The position numbers and the translations under genes are program-made. This document shows positions 44,345-53,265 of a stretch of DNA of 64,000 nt, one piece after another (the stretch's first letter is position 1; each line of letters begins with the position of its first letter). The notes beneath the pieces are model-generated. The model saw only the letters and a list, made by a program, of their open reading frames with translations, ran no database searches and was not told the DNA's origin. The DNA comes from Bacillus timonensis (GTDB lineage: Bacteria; Bacillota; Bacilli; Bacillales; Bacillaceae_L): assembly GCF_004799755.1 (NCBI RefSeq), contig NZ_SLUB01000015.1, forward strand, positions 25,824-89,823, read 5' to 3'.

Positions 44345-45334
44345 TTAGTAAATTAAATTAATAAAATCATCTTTGGTAATTTTACCGAAATAATGCTGAA
44401 TGTCGATACCTTCTAATGCCTTCTCTAATTCTGCTTTTTCATACTTTGTTCCAATTAATCGTTTTTCGATTTCCTCAACATCGCCGACACCAAAGAAATC
44501 ACCATATATTTTACAGTTTTCAATCGTGCCTTTTTGAACTTCAAGGCGCACATCTATCGAGCCAACTGGGAAACGATGTGTATGTTGGTAGTTAAATTTT
44601 GGTGATTTTCCGTAGTTCCAATCCCAATTTTGATAGCGTTCCTTTGAAATTTCGTAGATTTTTGCCCAATCTTTTTCCGTTAATTTATATTCTGGAATAT
44701 CCCCTTCTGTATTAAAAATGTAGCGAAGTAGCATTTGTCTAAATTCTTCAATGGTAATTTTCTCCGTTAGGAATTCACTGATATTAGCAACCCTGCTTCT
44801 TACAGATTTAATTCCTTTTGATTCAATTTTGTCTTTTTTCACTTTTAAAGCGGAAACGACGTGATCTATTTCTGAATCGAACATAAGAGTTCCGTGGCTG
44901 AACATTCTACCTCTTGTTGAAAATTGTGCATTTCCGGAGATTTTTCTTCCTTCAACTTCGATATCGTTTCGACCACTTAATTGTGCATTAACCCCAAGCT
45001 TATGAAGAGCTTCAATAACAGGCTCAGTGAATTTCTTATAATTATGGAAGCTTTCCCCATCGTCCTTTGTAATAAAGCTAAAATTTAAGTTTCCTAAATC
45101 ATGATATACAGCTCCACCGCCTGATAAGCGACGCACAACTTTAATTCCATTTTCTTCTACATATTGAGTATTGATTTCCTCAATCGTGTTTTGGTTTTTC
45201 CCAATAATGATCGATGGCGCATTTATATAGAACAATAAATATGTTTCGTTGATGTCTAAATTTTTGAGTGCGTATTCTTCAATCGCTAAGTTAATTTGTG
45301 GATCATTAATTCCTTTATTATCGATAAATAACAT
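44345..45334 (-). CDS. lplJ: Lipoate-protein ligase LplJ
   Basis: A 329-residue lipoate-protein ligase A that adenylates free lipoate and attaches it to E2 or GcvH proteins. RRLSGGGAVYHDLGNLNFSF is the lipoate-binding motif and the SGRNDIEVEGRKISGNAQFS segment carries the catalytic Lys region. The C-terminal accessory domain is present. As in B. subtilis (yhfJ), it sits between yhfI and lcfB. Confidence 0.93.
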   Translation of the reverse strand: MLFIDNKGINDPQINLAIEEYALKNLDINETYLLFYINAPSIIIGKNQNTIEEINTQYVEENGIKVVRRLSGGGAVYHDLGNLNFSFITKDDGESFHNYKKFTEPVIEALHKLGVNAQLSGRNDIEVEGRKISGNAQFSTRGRMFSHGTLMFDSEIDHVVSALKVKKDKIESKGIKSVRSRVANISEFLTEKITIEEFRQMLLRYIFNTEGDIPEYKLTEKDWAKIYEISKERYQNWDWNYGKSPKFNYQHTHRFPVGSIDVRLEVQKGTIENCKIYGDFFGVGDVEEIEKRLIGTKYEKAELEKALEGIDIQHYFGKITKDDFINLIY

Positions 45335-45341
45335 CGTGATT

Positions 45342-46073
45342 TCACTCCCAAGTTAGTCCTGATTTTGCTAATTTGATATTGCCAGTAAATTGTTCTGAAG
45401 CTTGTTTAACAAGGTCTTCATGATTTCCATAATGAGGAAGATGTGTAATCCACAGTTCTTTCACACCTGAAGAAGCCGCAATTTTTCCAACCTCTGTGCT
45501 ATTCATATGCCCCCTATTGGAGCCATCTTGATCCGCATAAAGGTTACATTCACATATAAACAGGTCTGCATCCTTCGTAAACGGAATAAACTCATCTATG
45601 TAACTAGAATCCGCTGAAAATACAACAGTTTGTCCACCAGCTGTCATTCTCATCGCATAACATACAACCGGATGCTTTGTTTTCATAAATGTAATCGAAA
45701 ACGGACCAATTTTGATTGTTTCATCCGGATTATAAGCTATCGCCTTTGTATGTCCTTTATGCTCCAATTTTGAAAAACCTTCTTGATCAGCCGTATGCCC
45801 ATAAATAGGCAGTTCCTTTTGTTGATTCTGAATTGCACTTGTTACTAGTCTTGCGTATTGCATTGGACCGATGTCTGCTACATGGTCATGATGATAATGA
45901 GATAAAATAATCGCATCTAGTTCATCAATTGTTATATAGTTTTGAAGCTGTGCTAGTACACCACTACCACAATCAACTAGAAGTCGGTAACCTTCATGTT
46001 CAAATAAATACCCCGTTGTGGCTTCATTTGTCGCTGGAAAGCCACCCCAAAAACCTACGACCGTTACTTTCAT
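45342..46073 (-). CDS. yhfI: MBL-fold hydrolase YhfI
   Basis: A 243-residue metallo-beta-lactamase-fold enzyme of the RNase Z/phosphodiesterase-like branch. Metal ligands are in SHYHHDHVADIG, the CECNLYADQ region and THLPHYGNHEDL. The substrate is not known; the family has phosphodiesterase members. It is 7 bases upstream of lplJ and divergent from yhfH. Confidence 0.88.
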   Translation of the reverse strand: MKVTVVGFWGGFPATNEATTGYLFEHEGYRLLVDCGSGVLAQLQNYITIDELDAIILSHYHHDHVADIGPMQYARLVTSAIQNQQKELPIYGHTADQEGFSKLEHKGHTKAIAYNPDETIKIGPFSITFMKTKHPVVCYAMRMTAGGQTVVFSADSSYIDEFIPFTKDADLFICECNLYADQDGSNRGHMNSTEVGKIAASSGVKELWITHLPHYGNHEDLVKQASEQFTGNIKLAKSGLTWE

Positions 46074-46263
46074 AGGATCACCTTTCTCGTCATATGTTTT
46101 TCGTTATCCATTACACTTCTTCAATGGTTTACCCTATCCACTACCACTATAATCGATACGAAAAAAAATTTCACTTTTTTAAACCTTTGTTACAAAACAG
46201 TTATTGACATATTTTCAACTGTTATAGTACACTATATACAATAAAAGAAACGGAGGGATTCAA

Positions 46264-46392
46264 ATGTTAGTAAAAAGTACAGAATTTTTCAAAAACCTAC
46301 CACCTAAAAAATGTGTGGAGTGTGGCCATGATATCGAGGAGCAGCATGAGTGCTACGGTAACAAATGTGACCACTGCAATGAAATAAAATGA
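46264..46392 (+). CDS. yhfH: YhfH family zinc-ribbon protein
   Basis: A 42-residue protein read directly from the sequence: MLVKSTEFFKNLPPKKC, then a C-x2-C pair (17, 20) and a second C-x2-C pair (35, 38) with Cys30 between. This is the YhfH family, with one likely zinc ribbon; function unknown. ATG 46264 has ACGGAGG upstream. It is divergent from yhfI, and its terminator is shared with hemY. Confidence 0.85.
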   Translation: MLVKSTEFFKNLPPKKCVECGHDIEEQHECYGNKCDHCNEIK

Positions 46393-46420
46393 AAAAGGAA
46401 GGCCACGGCCTTCCTTTTTC
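46392..46420. terminator. Bidirectional terminator, yhfH / hemY
   Basis: AAAAAGGAAGGCC pairs with GGCCTTCCTTTTT around a 2-nt loop; it serves both convergent genes. Confidence 0.9.
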
Positions 46421-46422
46421 AT

Positions 46423-47853
46423 TTACACCAATACTGGAGTATTTATTTTCAAGTATTCCAGCACCTTTTTAACCGCTGCTTCCCCTTGGTCAATACAATC
46501 AGGTAACCCTAGACCTTCGTAAGAGCTTCCCGCTAAAAAGACGCCAGGTAAATGTTCAGTAACATTCTTCTTTACATACTCTACCCGTTCTTTATGACCA
46601 ACGGTATATTGTGGCATCGCATCTTTCCATCTTGTTACAATTGAGAATTCAGGTTGATCTGTGATGTTCATCGTTTTGTTCAGATCATCGAGTACCACTT
46701 TCGTAATTTCCTCGTCTGATTGATCAACAATGGCTTCGTCTCCTGCTTTTCCAACATAACAACGGAGTAGCACTTTCCCTTTAGGTGTTGTATGTGGCCA
46801 CTTTTTATGAGTCCAGGTAACTGCCGTAATAATATAATCATTATTTCGGGATACAACAAAACCAGTTCCATCAATATCCTTTTTAATCGCTTCTTCAGGG
46901 AATGCCATTGCCACTGTGGCAACTGATGTTGATGGCATTTCCTTAAAGCTATCGAAAAAGGAATATTGATTAAATATAGATTGCGTTACATGATGTGGAG
47001 TTGCCACAACTACACTATCAGCTGTCATTTCTTCTCCATTACTTAACTTGATCGTATACTGATGGCTAAGTTTTTCAATACCCTCAACTTTAATTCCTTT
47101 AAACACGGTTCCTGGCTCTAACTTCGCTTCAATAGCATCAATAAATGACTGTAGGCCTGTAGTCACCGTTAAGAACTGTCCTTTTGGTGCAGTTTTTGTC
47201 TCCCCATTTGGCTTTGGTTTTGGTGGTGTAGTTTGTTTCATTCCAACAATTAGACTTCGATATTTTTGCTCAACTTGGTAAAATTGTGGGAAAGTTGACA
47301 TTAGGCTTAATTGATCAATATCCCCTGCATATATCCCCGAAAGCAATGGCTCAATAAGATTTTCTACGACCTCGTCACCAAGTCTTCTTCTAAAAAATCG
47401 ACCAAGTGATTGATCCCCCTCACCAGGTGTTCGTGGCAACACAAAATCCATTGCTGCCCTCAGTTTGCCCATTGGGGTAAACAGACCTGTAGTTATGAAC
47501 GGACCGATTTGAGTAGGAATTCCCATAATCGATCCACCTGGCATTGGATGGAGCTTTCCACCCGCAAGAACATAGGATTTACCAGCGGTATTATTGACCA
47601 ATTTATCCCCTAGTCCAACCTCATTGACCAGCCTCGAGGCACTTGTTTTCCTAGCTAAAAAGGAGTCTGGACCTCTTTCAATAACAAAGCCGTCTCGTTC
47701 AACTGTCTGTACTTTCCCACCTAATCGATGGCTCGCTTCTAAAAGCGTACATGTAATATCTAAGCCCTTCTCCTTTGCCTCTTTCTGGAGATAATAAGCT
47801 ACTGTTAAACCAGTAATCCCACCACCTATTACGACTACATTTTGATTACTCAC
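46423..47853 (-). CDS. hemY: Coproporphyrinogen III oxidase (HemY/CgoX)
   Basis: A 476-residue FAD enzyme of the HemY type. The FAD motif is VVVIGGGITGLTVAYYL, with LLEASHRLGGKVQTVERDGFVIERGPDSFL and the C-terminal FLAGSSYEGLGLPDCIDQG. In Gram-positive bacteria it oxidises coproporphyrinogen III to coproporphyrin III. It is the last gene of hemE-hemH-hemY, with an imperfect 19-bp hairpin in the 91-base gap after hemH. Confidence 0.95.
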   Translation of the reverse strand: MSNQNVVVIGGGITGLTVAYYLQKEAKEKGLDITCTLLEASHRLGGKVQTVERDGFVIERGPDSFLARKTSASRLVNEVGLGDKLVNNTAGKSYVLAGGKLHPMPGGSIMGIPTQIGPFITTGLFTPMGKLRAAMDFVLPRTPGEGDQSLGRFFRRRLGDEVVENLIEPLLSGIYAGDIDQLSLMSTFPQFYQVEQKYRSLIVGMKQTTPPKPKPNGETKTAPKGQFLTVTTGLQSFIDAIEAKLEPGTVFKGIKVEGIEKLSHQYTIKLSNGEEMTADSVVVATPHHVTQSIFNQYSFFDSFKEMPSTSVATVAMAFPEEAIKKDIDGTGFVVSRNNDYIITAVTWTHKKWPHTTPKGKVLLRCYVGKAGDEAIVDQSDEEITKVVLDDLNKTMNITDQPEFSIVTRWKDAMPQYTVGHKERVEYVKKNVTEHLPGVFLAGSSYEGLGLPDCIDQGEAAVKKVLEYLKINTPVLV

Positions 47854-47879
47854 TTAACTTCGCCTTCTTTCAATAGAAT

Positions 47880-47925
47880 GTTCAAAAAGTGAGGTGAACG
47901 GCCATTTTCACCTTCCCTTTTGAAC
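47880..47925 (-). other. Imperfect hairpin between hemH and hemY
   Basis: A 19-bp stem with three mismatches (47880-47898 with 47907-47925) and no typical T-run. It may reduce read-through or stabilise the message. Confidence 0.4.
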
Positions 47926-47944
47926 TTTTATTTAAATGTATAGA

Positions 47945-48877
47945 TTATTTTTGTATTTCCTTTAAAACAACAGTTGCCAAACAATCGATAAATTCAGGTT
48001 TCGCATTTGGCATTTCCGGACGGTAATAGCTTACACCTAGCTCCTTTGTAACAACTTTACACTCATAATCATTGTCATATAGAACTTCTAAGTGATCCGC
48101 AACAAAACCTACTGGAATATAAACAAACGCCTTGTAGCCTTTTTCATTATACAGGTCTCTCGTTAAATCTTGAACATCTGGACCTAACCATGGCTCAGGA
48201 GTATTTCCGGCACTTTGCCAGCCAATTTCAACATTTCTCACACCAGCAGCTTCTGCAATTAAATCAGCCGTTTCTTGTAATTGGCTTGGATATGGGTCGC
48301 CTGCTGCTATGATCTTTTCAGGAAGGCTATGAGCCGAAACGATTAATACTGCCTGTTCACGTTCTTCTTCAGTCATTGAAGCAAATGTTTGTTTCACTTG
48401 ATTTGCCCAATACTCGATGAATTTAGGCTCTTTATACCAGCTTTCTACGGATGTAATTGTGGGTCCCCCAAGTTTTTCTGCTTCTTCTTTGGCACGGCCA
48501 TTATAGGATTTTACACTAAAGGTTGAAAAATGAGGCGCAAGAACAAGACTCACCGCTTCTTCAATGCCATCCTCATTCATTTGTGCAACTGCATCCTCTA
48601 TGAATGGTTCGATGTGCTTCAAGCCTTGGTAGATTTTAAACTCAATATCATCTTGAATTTGATTTAAATGTTCTTCTAGTTTTTTACCTTGTTCAGTAGT
48701 GATTTTTGCAAGAGGTGAAATTCCACCAATTGCTTCGTACCGACTACGAAGGTCTTCAAGCATCTCTGGTGTTGGCTTACGACCGTGACGAATATGTGTA
48801 TAATAGCGTTCAATATCCTCTTCTTTGTATGGAGTCCCGTATGCCATTACGAGTAAACCCATTTTCTTTTTTGTCAT
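47945..48877 (-). CDS. hemH: Coproporphyrin ferrochelatase (HemH/CpfC)
   Basis: A 310-residue type I ferrochelatase, inserting Fe into coproporphyrin III in Gram-positive bacteria. [29 protein letters not shown] starts the first domain; SAHSLPEKI holds the catalytic His and [15 protein letters not shown] the second metal-site region. ATG 48877 has GAGGTG upstream; the frame extends to 48886. It is 24 bases downstream of hemE. Confidence 0.95.
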   Translation of the reverse strand: MTKKKMGLLVMAYGTPYKEEDIERYYTHIRHGRKPTPEMLEDLRSRYEAIGGISPLAKITTEQGKKLEEHLNQIQDDIEFKIYQGLKHIEPFIEDAVAQMNEDGIEEAVSLVLAPHFSTFSVKSYNGRAKEEAEKLGGPTITSVESWYKEPKFIEYWANQVKQTFASMTEEEREQAVLIVSAHSLPEKIIAAGDPYPSQLQETADLIAEAAGVRNVEIGWQSAGNTPEPWLGPDVQDLTRDLYNEKGYKAFVYIPVGFVADHLEVLYDNDYECKVVTKELGVSYYRPEMPNAKPEFIDCLATVVLKEIQK

Positions 48878-48900
48878 TAAATACACCTCAAAAGACTAGA

Positions 48901-49938
48901 TTAATTTTGTTTTGAATATTCGTGGATGAATGTAGTTAGACGCTTCAGTGTCTCAGGTTTCACCTCAGGGAATACGCCATGTCCAAGGTTAAAGATATAG
49001 CCTGGTTGCTGCATGCCTTGGTCTAAAATTGCTTTTGCTTTTTCTTCAATGACTTCCCACGGAGCTAATAGAATAGCTGGATCAAGGTTTCCTTGAACCG
49101 GTTTTGTGACGCCAAGTTCCCTTGCTTTCATAATTGGGAGGCGCCAATCAAGTCCTACAACATCTAAAGGCAGATCATTCCATTCTAATGCTAAATGGCT
49201 TGCACCTACTCCGAACATAATCAATGGCACGTTTTCCTCACGTAGTGCTGAGAATATACGATGCATGACTGGTTTAATGAAGTGACGGTAATCTTCAACA
49301 TTTAGTGCCCCTACCCAAGAGTCAAAAATTTGTACAGCTTTTACACCTGCAGTTATTTGTGATTTCACATATGTAATCGTCATTTCAGCTAATTTATTCA
49401 TAAGAGCAAACCAAGCATCTGGCTCTGCGTACATGAAAGCCTTCGTTTTATTATAATTTTTTGAAGGTCCGCCTTCAATCATATAGCTTGCTAGAGTAAA
49501 TGGTGCCCCAGCAAATCCAATCAATGGTACTGAAAGCTGTTCTGTAGTTAAAAGCTTAATTGTATCTAGAACATATGGAACATCCTCTTCTGGATGAATT
49601 TCTCCAAGCTTTTCAACGTCTTTAATTGAACGAATGGGGTTACTAATAACCGGACCGACACCAGCTTTGATCTCAACTTCTACTCCAAGTGCTGGAAGTG
49701 GAGACATGATGTCTTTATATAGAATTGCAGCATCTACATCATATTGTTCAACTGGAAGTCTAGTGACATATGCACATAATTCTGGTTGATGGGTGATTTC
49801 AAATAGTCCGTATTTTTCTTTTATTTTTCGGTATTCAGGTTGGGAGCGTCCTGCTTGGCGCATATACCAAACAGGTACATGTTCAGTTTTCTCACCTCTA
49901 GCTGCCCTTAATAATGTATCATTAAAACCCTTTTGCAT
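48901..49938 (-). CDS. hemE: Uroporphyrinogen decarboxylase
   Basis: A 345-residue URO-D converting uroporphyrinogen III to coproporphyrinogen [20 protein letters not shown] is the signature with the substrate-binding Arg, [13 protein letters not shown] the catalytic Asp loop, and FDSWVGAL the later Tyr/Asp region. First gene of the heme operon. The promoter region holds a direct repeat GTTTCATTTAT at 20-bp spacing. Confidence 0.96.
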   Translation of the reverse strand: MQKGFNDTLLRAARGEKTEHVPVWYMRQAGRSQPEYRKIKEKYGLFEITHQPELCAYVTRLPVEQYDVDAAILYKDIMSPLPALGVEVEIKAGVGPVISNPIRSIKDVEKLGEIHPEEDVPYVLDTIKLLTTEQLSVPLIGFAGAPFTLASYMIEGGPSKNYNKTKAFMYAEPDAWFALMNKLAEMTITYVKSQITAGVKAVQIFDSWVGALNVEDYRHFIKPVMHRIFSALREENVPLIMFGVGASHLALEWNDLPLDVVGLDWRLPIMKARELGVTKPVQGNLDPAILLAPWEVIEEKAKAILDQGMQQPGYIFNLGHGVFPEVKPETLKRLTTFIHEYSKQN

Positions 49939-49996
49939 ATGTATTTACCTACCTTTCAACATCTTTACACAATAGTTACCATAATAGCACAAATAA

Positions 49997-50027
49997 GTTT
50001 CATTTATTAAATATTTGTTTCATTTAT
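49997..50027 (-). promoter_or_regulatory. 20-bp-spaced direct repeat before hemE
   Basis: GTTTCATTTAT occurs at 49997-50007 and 50017-50027. The same-face spacing suggests a dimeric regulator site; no known consensus (PerR, Fur) fits. Confidence 0.4.
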
Positions 50028-50098
50028 CCTCACTCTATCACTATAATTGTTTCTACTATCCTTGTATACAAAACCACGTCAAATGTCAAAAATTTGAC

Positions 50099-50140
50099 GA
50101 ACATTAAGGGTGGTTAAAGGAATCACCACCCTTAATGTTC
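50099..50140 (-). terminator. 16-bp hairpin at the 3' end of pbpF
   Basis: A perfect 16-bp stem (50099-50114 with 50125-50140) overlapping the pbpF stop codon. T-content after it on the minus strand is modest, so termination efficiency is uncertain. Confidence 0.6.
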
Positions 50141-52278
50141 TATTTATTCGAAAAAAAGGTAGGCTTAACAGATTTAGAATGTGTACCTTCTTCCTTTGTT
50201 TGTGAATTATATGGAACAACAAAGTAGGATGGCATCGAAAAAATGTTTACATTTTCAATTTCATATCCCCCTGTCCCCCTTACAGAACCCACATATTTAA
50301 CAGTTTTCGAATTCTCCTCATAGATTCGATATTCAATCCGTTCATCCTCTGAAGGAGTCCAATTTAATGAAACCGTAAATAACCCTAGCGGCTTAAACGT
50401 TAAATTAGCCTTCACATCATCAATTTCAGAAAGCCTTATTGGTGGCTCAAGCTCTTCCACATCCTTCGGGGTAGAAAAAGCTGTTGCTTTTTTCAACTCT
50501 GAGTGATCGAGAATTTTCTTGAATAATTTCGTTGGAGAAGAACTACCCCCTTTTAAATAATGAGTCGTATCTGTCCGGTCATAGCCCATCCATATGGTCC
50601 CCACAACAGAGGGAGTAAAGCCGACAAACCAAGCATCCTTTATCCCATTTTCAACACCAGGTAAATTGGTTGTCCCAGTTTTACCAGCAAGTGCACCGGA
50701 ATAACTTCCGGCTCGTGCCGTACCGTTATCAACAACCCCTTCAAGCATTCTTGTCATATACCATGCCGTTTGTTTTGAAAACGCCTCGGTCTCGTGCGTG
50801 GATGCCTCTCCAATTACTTTACCGTCTCGATTCTCGATTTTACTTATAACATGTGGTTCAATAACTTTTCCTTCTCGGGCAAAGGCACGATATGCTTTTG
50901 CCATAGCTAGTGGAGAAATACCCTCTTTCAGTCCACCTAACGCAATTGACAGACCCTGGTCTGGTATGGTGATTCCTGCTTTCGTTAAATATTTTTTAGC
51001 CGTATCAATTCCGAGTCTGTCAAGCATCCATACAGCAGGTGCATTTGCTGATTCAATTAGAGCATCATACATCGATATTTTCCCTTTATAAATGCCCGAT
51101 ATATTACTTGGTTCATATTCTCCATAGGATAGCTTTTTATCAACAAGCATCGAATAAGGGTCAAACTCATCTTCTTCCAAAGCAGGTCCATATACTGCAA
51201 GTGGCTTTATTGTAGAGCCTGGCTGACGCTTTACCAAAACTCGATTAAGGCCCCGACTTACATAGTTCCTGCCCCCAATACTCGCTAAGACACCACCAGT
51301 GTCATTATCGAGTAACACGAAAGCACCTTCGACTTGGTCATCGACTCCCGGAAAATTGTTTTGATCTTTAAAAAGTTCATATGCTGTTTTTTGAATTTCT
51401 AATTGAAGCGGAACTGTGATGGTATAGCCACCTCTGAGTAATTCTTCATTTGACAGATTAAAGCGTGTCTTCGCCTCTTCAAACACCATGTCGATATAGG
51501 TTAATAATGAAGGATCTCTTTCAACCTCATGAATATCCAACGCAACTGTCTTTCCTAGGGTCCTGACAGCCTCCTCGGGTTGCAAAAAGCCCTTTTTCTC
51601 CATTAAGTTAATAACCAAATCCCGTCTCTGTTTGCTTTTTTCAGGATTAAGAATGGGGGAATAAGTAGATGGTGCTTTTGGGATTGCTGCAAGCAGCGCC
51701 CCTTCTTCGACAGTTAAATCACTTACATTTTTATTAAAATAAAACTTTGATGCAGATTGAATACCATATGCACCATGTCCAAAGTAAATTTGATTTAAAT
51801 ACATTTCAAGAAGTTCCTGCTTGCTATATTCCTCCTCTAAATTAATAGAGATGATTAATTCCTTCGTTTTTCGAAGAAATGTTTTTTCGTTTGTAAGAAA
51901 CACATTTTTTGCAAGCTGTTGTGTTATCGTACTGCCACCTTCTACCTTTCCACCAGCTACAATATCTTTATAAATGGCCCTTCCAATCGCCTGAACGTCG
52001 ATACCGTGATGCTTGTAGAAACGTGTGTCTTCAACCGCGATAAACGCCTGTTGGACATATTCCGGAATATCCTTTATTGGTACAATGTCACGATTCTCAT
52101 AATATAGTTTCGTTATAAAGTGGCCATCCTCGTCGACTAGTTTGGTTGCAGAATTCATGACCAGTTTTTTGTCATCAATTACATAGTCACCTGCATATAT
52201 GATAAGCAAATACCCACACAATCCAAGGACAAATGAACCGACAATAACAAAAAATGAGAGAAATAATTTCTTTTTCAT
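50140..52278 (-). CDS. pbpF: Class A penicillin-binding protein PbpF
   Basis: A 712-residue bifunctional peptidoglycan synthase: N-terminal membrane helix, glycosyltransferase 51 (EDTRFYKHHGIDVQAI, GGSTITQQLAKN, KELLEMYLNQIYFG), then a transpeptidase with PGSTIKPL (active Ser), SANAPAVW and KTGTTN, and a short C-terminal FN3-like tail. Size and position beside hemE match B. subtilis PbpF (714 residues), which acts in spore germ-cell wall. It is transcribed toward the heme operon. Confidence 0.93.
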   Translation of the reverse strand: MKKKLFLSFFVIVGSFVLGLCGYLLIIYAGDYVIDDKKLVMNSATKLVDEDGHFITKLYYENRDIVPIKDIPEYVQQAFIAVEDTRFYKHHGIDVQAIGRAIYKDIVAGGKVEGGSTITQQLAKNVFLTNEKTFLRKTKELIISINLEEEYSKQELLEMYLNQIYFGHGAYGIQSASKFYFNKNVSDLTVEEGALLAAIPKAPSTYSPILNPEKSKQRRDLVINLMEKKGFLQPEEAVRTLGKTVALDIHEVERDPSLLTYIDMVFEEAKTRFNLSNEELLRGGYTITVPLQLEIQKTAYELFKDQNNFPGVDDQVEGAFVLLDNDTGGVLASIGGRNYVSRGLNRVLVKRQPGSTIKPLAVYGPALEEDEFDPYSMLVDKKLSYGEYEPSNISGIYKGKISMYDALIESANAPAVWMLDRLGIDTAKKYLTKAGITIPDQGLSIALGGLKEGISPLAMAKAYRAFAREGKVIEPHVISKIENRDGKVIGEASTHETEAFSKQTAWYMTRMLEGVVDNGTARAGSYSGALAGKTGTTNLPGVENGIKDAWFVGFTPSVVGTIWMGYDRTDTTHYLKGGSSSPTKLFKKILDHSELKKATAFSTPKDVEELEPPIRLSEIDDVKANLTFKPLGLFTVSLNWTPSEDERIEYRIYEENSKTVKYVGSVRGTGGYEIENVNIFSMPSYFVVPYNSQTKEEGTHSKSVKPTFFSNK

Positions 52279-52307
52279 AAAATGACCTCCTTGGAAGATT
52301 TAAAGTT

Positions 52308-52548
52308 AAAGCGCCTCGAAAAGATGAACATCGACTAACTACTGCCACGTCCTGTGGCAAACGTCGATGTCAGCACTTCCTCGAAAATGCGGCGCATTTT
52401 CTTCGTGCGATGTTTATGCTGTCGAAGCCTTCCTTGTCCTATGCAAGTCCGACAAGCATAAGAAAAGCCGGCGAGAAGGATGCAGTTTATCCTTCTTGAC
52501 GGATTGGCTAGACCAGAGAGGGGCTAGGCGCTAAAGTTAGATAGAATG
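52308..52548 (-). repeat. Composite repeat, with dispersed repeat copy 3
   Basis: The part at about 52430-52545 reads on the minus strand CTTTAGCGCCTAGCCCC, CTGGTCTAGCCAATCCGTC, GAAGGATAAACTGCATCCTTC and TTTTCTTATGCTTGTC, the same family as copies 1 and 2. The part at 52330-52430 has different nested inverted repeats: ACATCGAC with GTCGATGT, GCCAC with GTGGC, and GAAAATGCG with CGCATTTTC. The 364-bp gap holds these and the hmoB promoter, and no gene I can support. Confidence 0.7.
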
Positions 52549-52642
52549 ATTGTAGATGTTTTCAAAAATCTGTTATGTTATCTTTTAGTATAACTGTAAA
52601 AGATTCCTACTATGTATTACGTATAAATAAAGGAGTGGTTAC

Positions 52643-53149
52643 GTGAATTTTTATTTTGCGTTTGGAACGGTTGACTTTTTAGAAAAGCTTGTTCAAAAAC
52701 ATAAAAATGAAAACATGGCCTTGTTTTATAACAATGAAACAGCCATCTTGGCACATGAAACAACAAAGAAGTCCGTTTTTGCTGCACCACGAAAATATGA
52801 AGTTCTAAGCGGTTCCGGGAATTTTAAAGACTCATTTTTCACGGCACTTACCTATGTACCCGTGACCGATGAAGGTAAGCCCCTATTCGAATACAACATT
52901 GCCCAAAAGATTTCAATACTAAAAGACAAACGAGGATTGGTCGCTTTTCGCGTACTTCGACCTTTGAAAAGTGATACCTTTGTGATTGCTAGCTTTTGGT
53001 TGAAAGAGTCTTATTATTTGGATTGGACCCGCTCATCGAGCTTCGAAGAACTGGAACAAGTGATTGAAAAAACAAATGCAGGAATCAACCAAACTGTTTT
53101 TTCAGGTCCGGTTTATACAAAAACGTTTCATTCATTAAAAGAGAATTAA
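52643..53149 (+). CDS. hmoB: Heme-degrading monooxygenase HmoB
   Basis: A 168-residue protein matching B. subtilis HmoB (YhgC) in length and motifs: FYFAFGTVDFLEKLVQKH, FAAPRKYEVLSGSG, FRVLRPLKSDTFVIASFW and TVFSGPVYTKTF. The C-terminal half is the ABM (antibiotic-biosynthesis-monooxygenase-like) fold that opens heme, releasing iron. GTG 52643 has AAAGGAG upstream. It is divergent from pbpF and sits beside the heme-synthesis operon, as in B. subtilis. Confidence 0.88.
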   Translation: MNFYFAFGTVDFLEKLVQKHKNENMALFYNNETAILAHETTKKSVFAAPRKYEVLSGSGNFKDSFFTALTYVPVTDEGKPLFEYNIAQKISILKDKRGLVAFRVLRPLKSDTFVIASFWLKESYYLDWTRSSSFEELEQVIEKTNAGINQTVFSGPVYTKTFHSLKEN

Positions 53150-53265
53150 AAAACTTTACTCCCTTCTCACACCTCATCCCCTTCAACATATTCTGTATTA
53201 CAAACATGGGTAAATGTGTAAGTTACCTTTGCTTGAATTCGGATTAGTTGAATGGGGGTTTTGAA

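Noticed and set aside
46264..46392. Treating yhfH as too short to be real
   Set aside because: The ribosome binding site, two C-x2-C pairs, YhfH family match and conserved position argue that it is a true gene.
49939..50098. PerR or Fur box before hemE
   Set aside because: No stretch fits TTATAATNATTATAA or GATAATGATAATCATTATC well enough.
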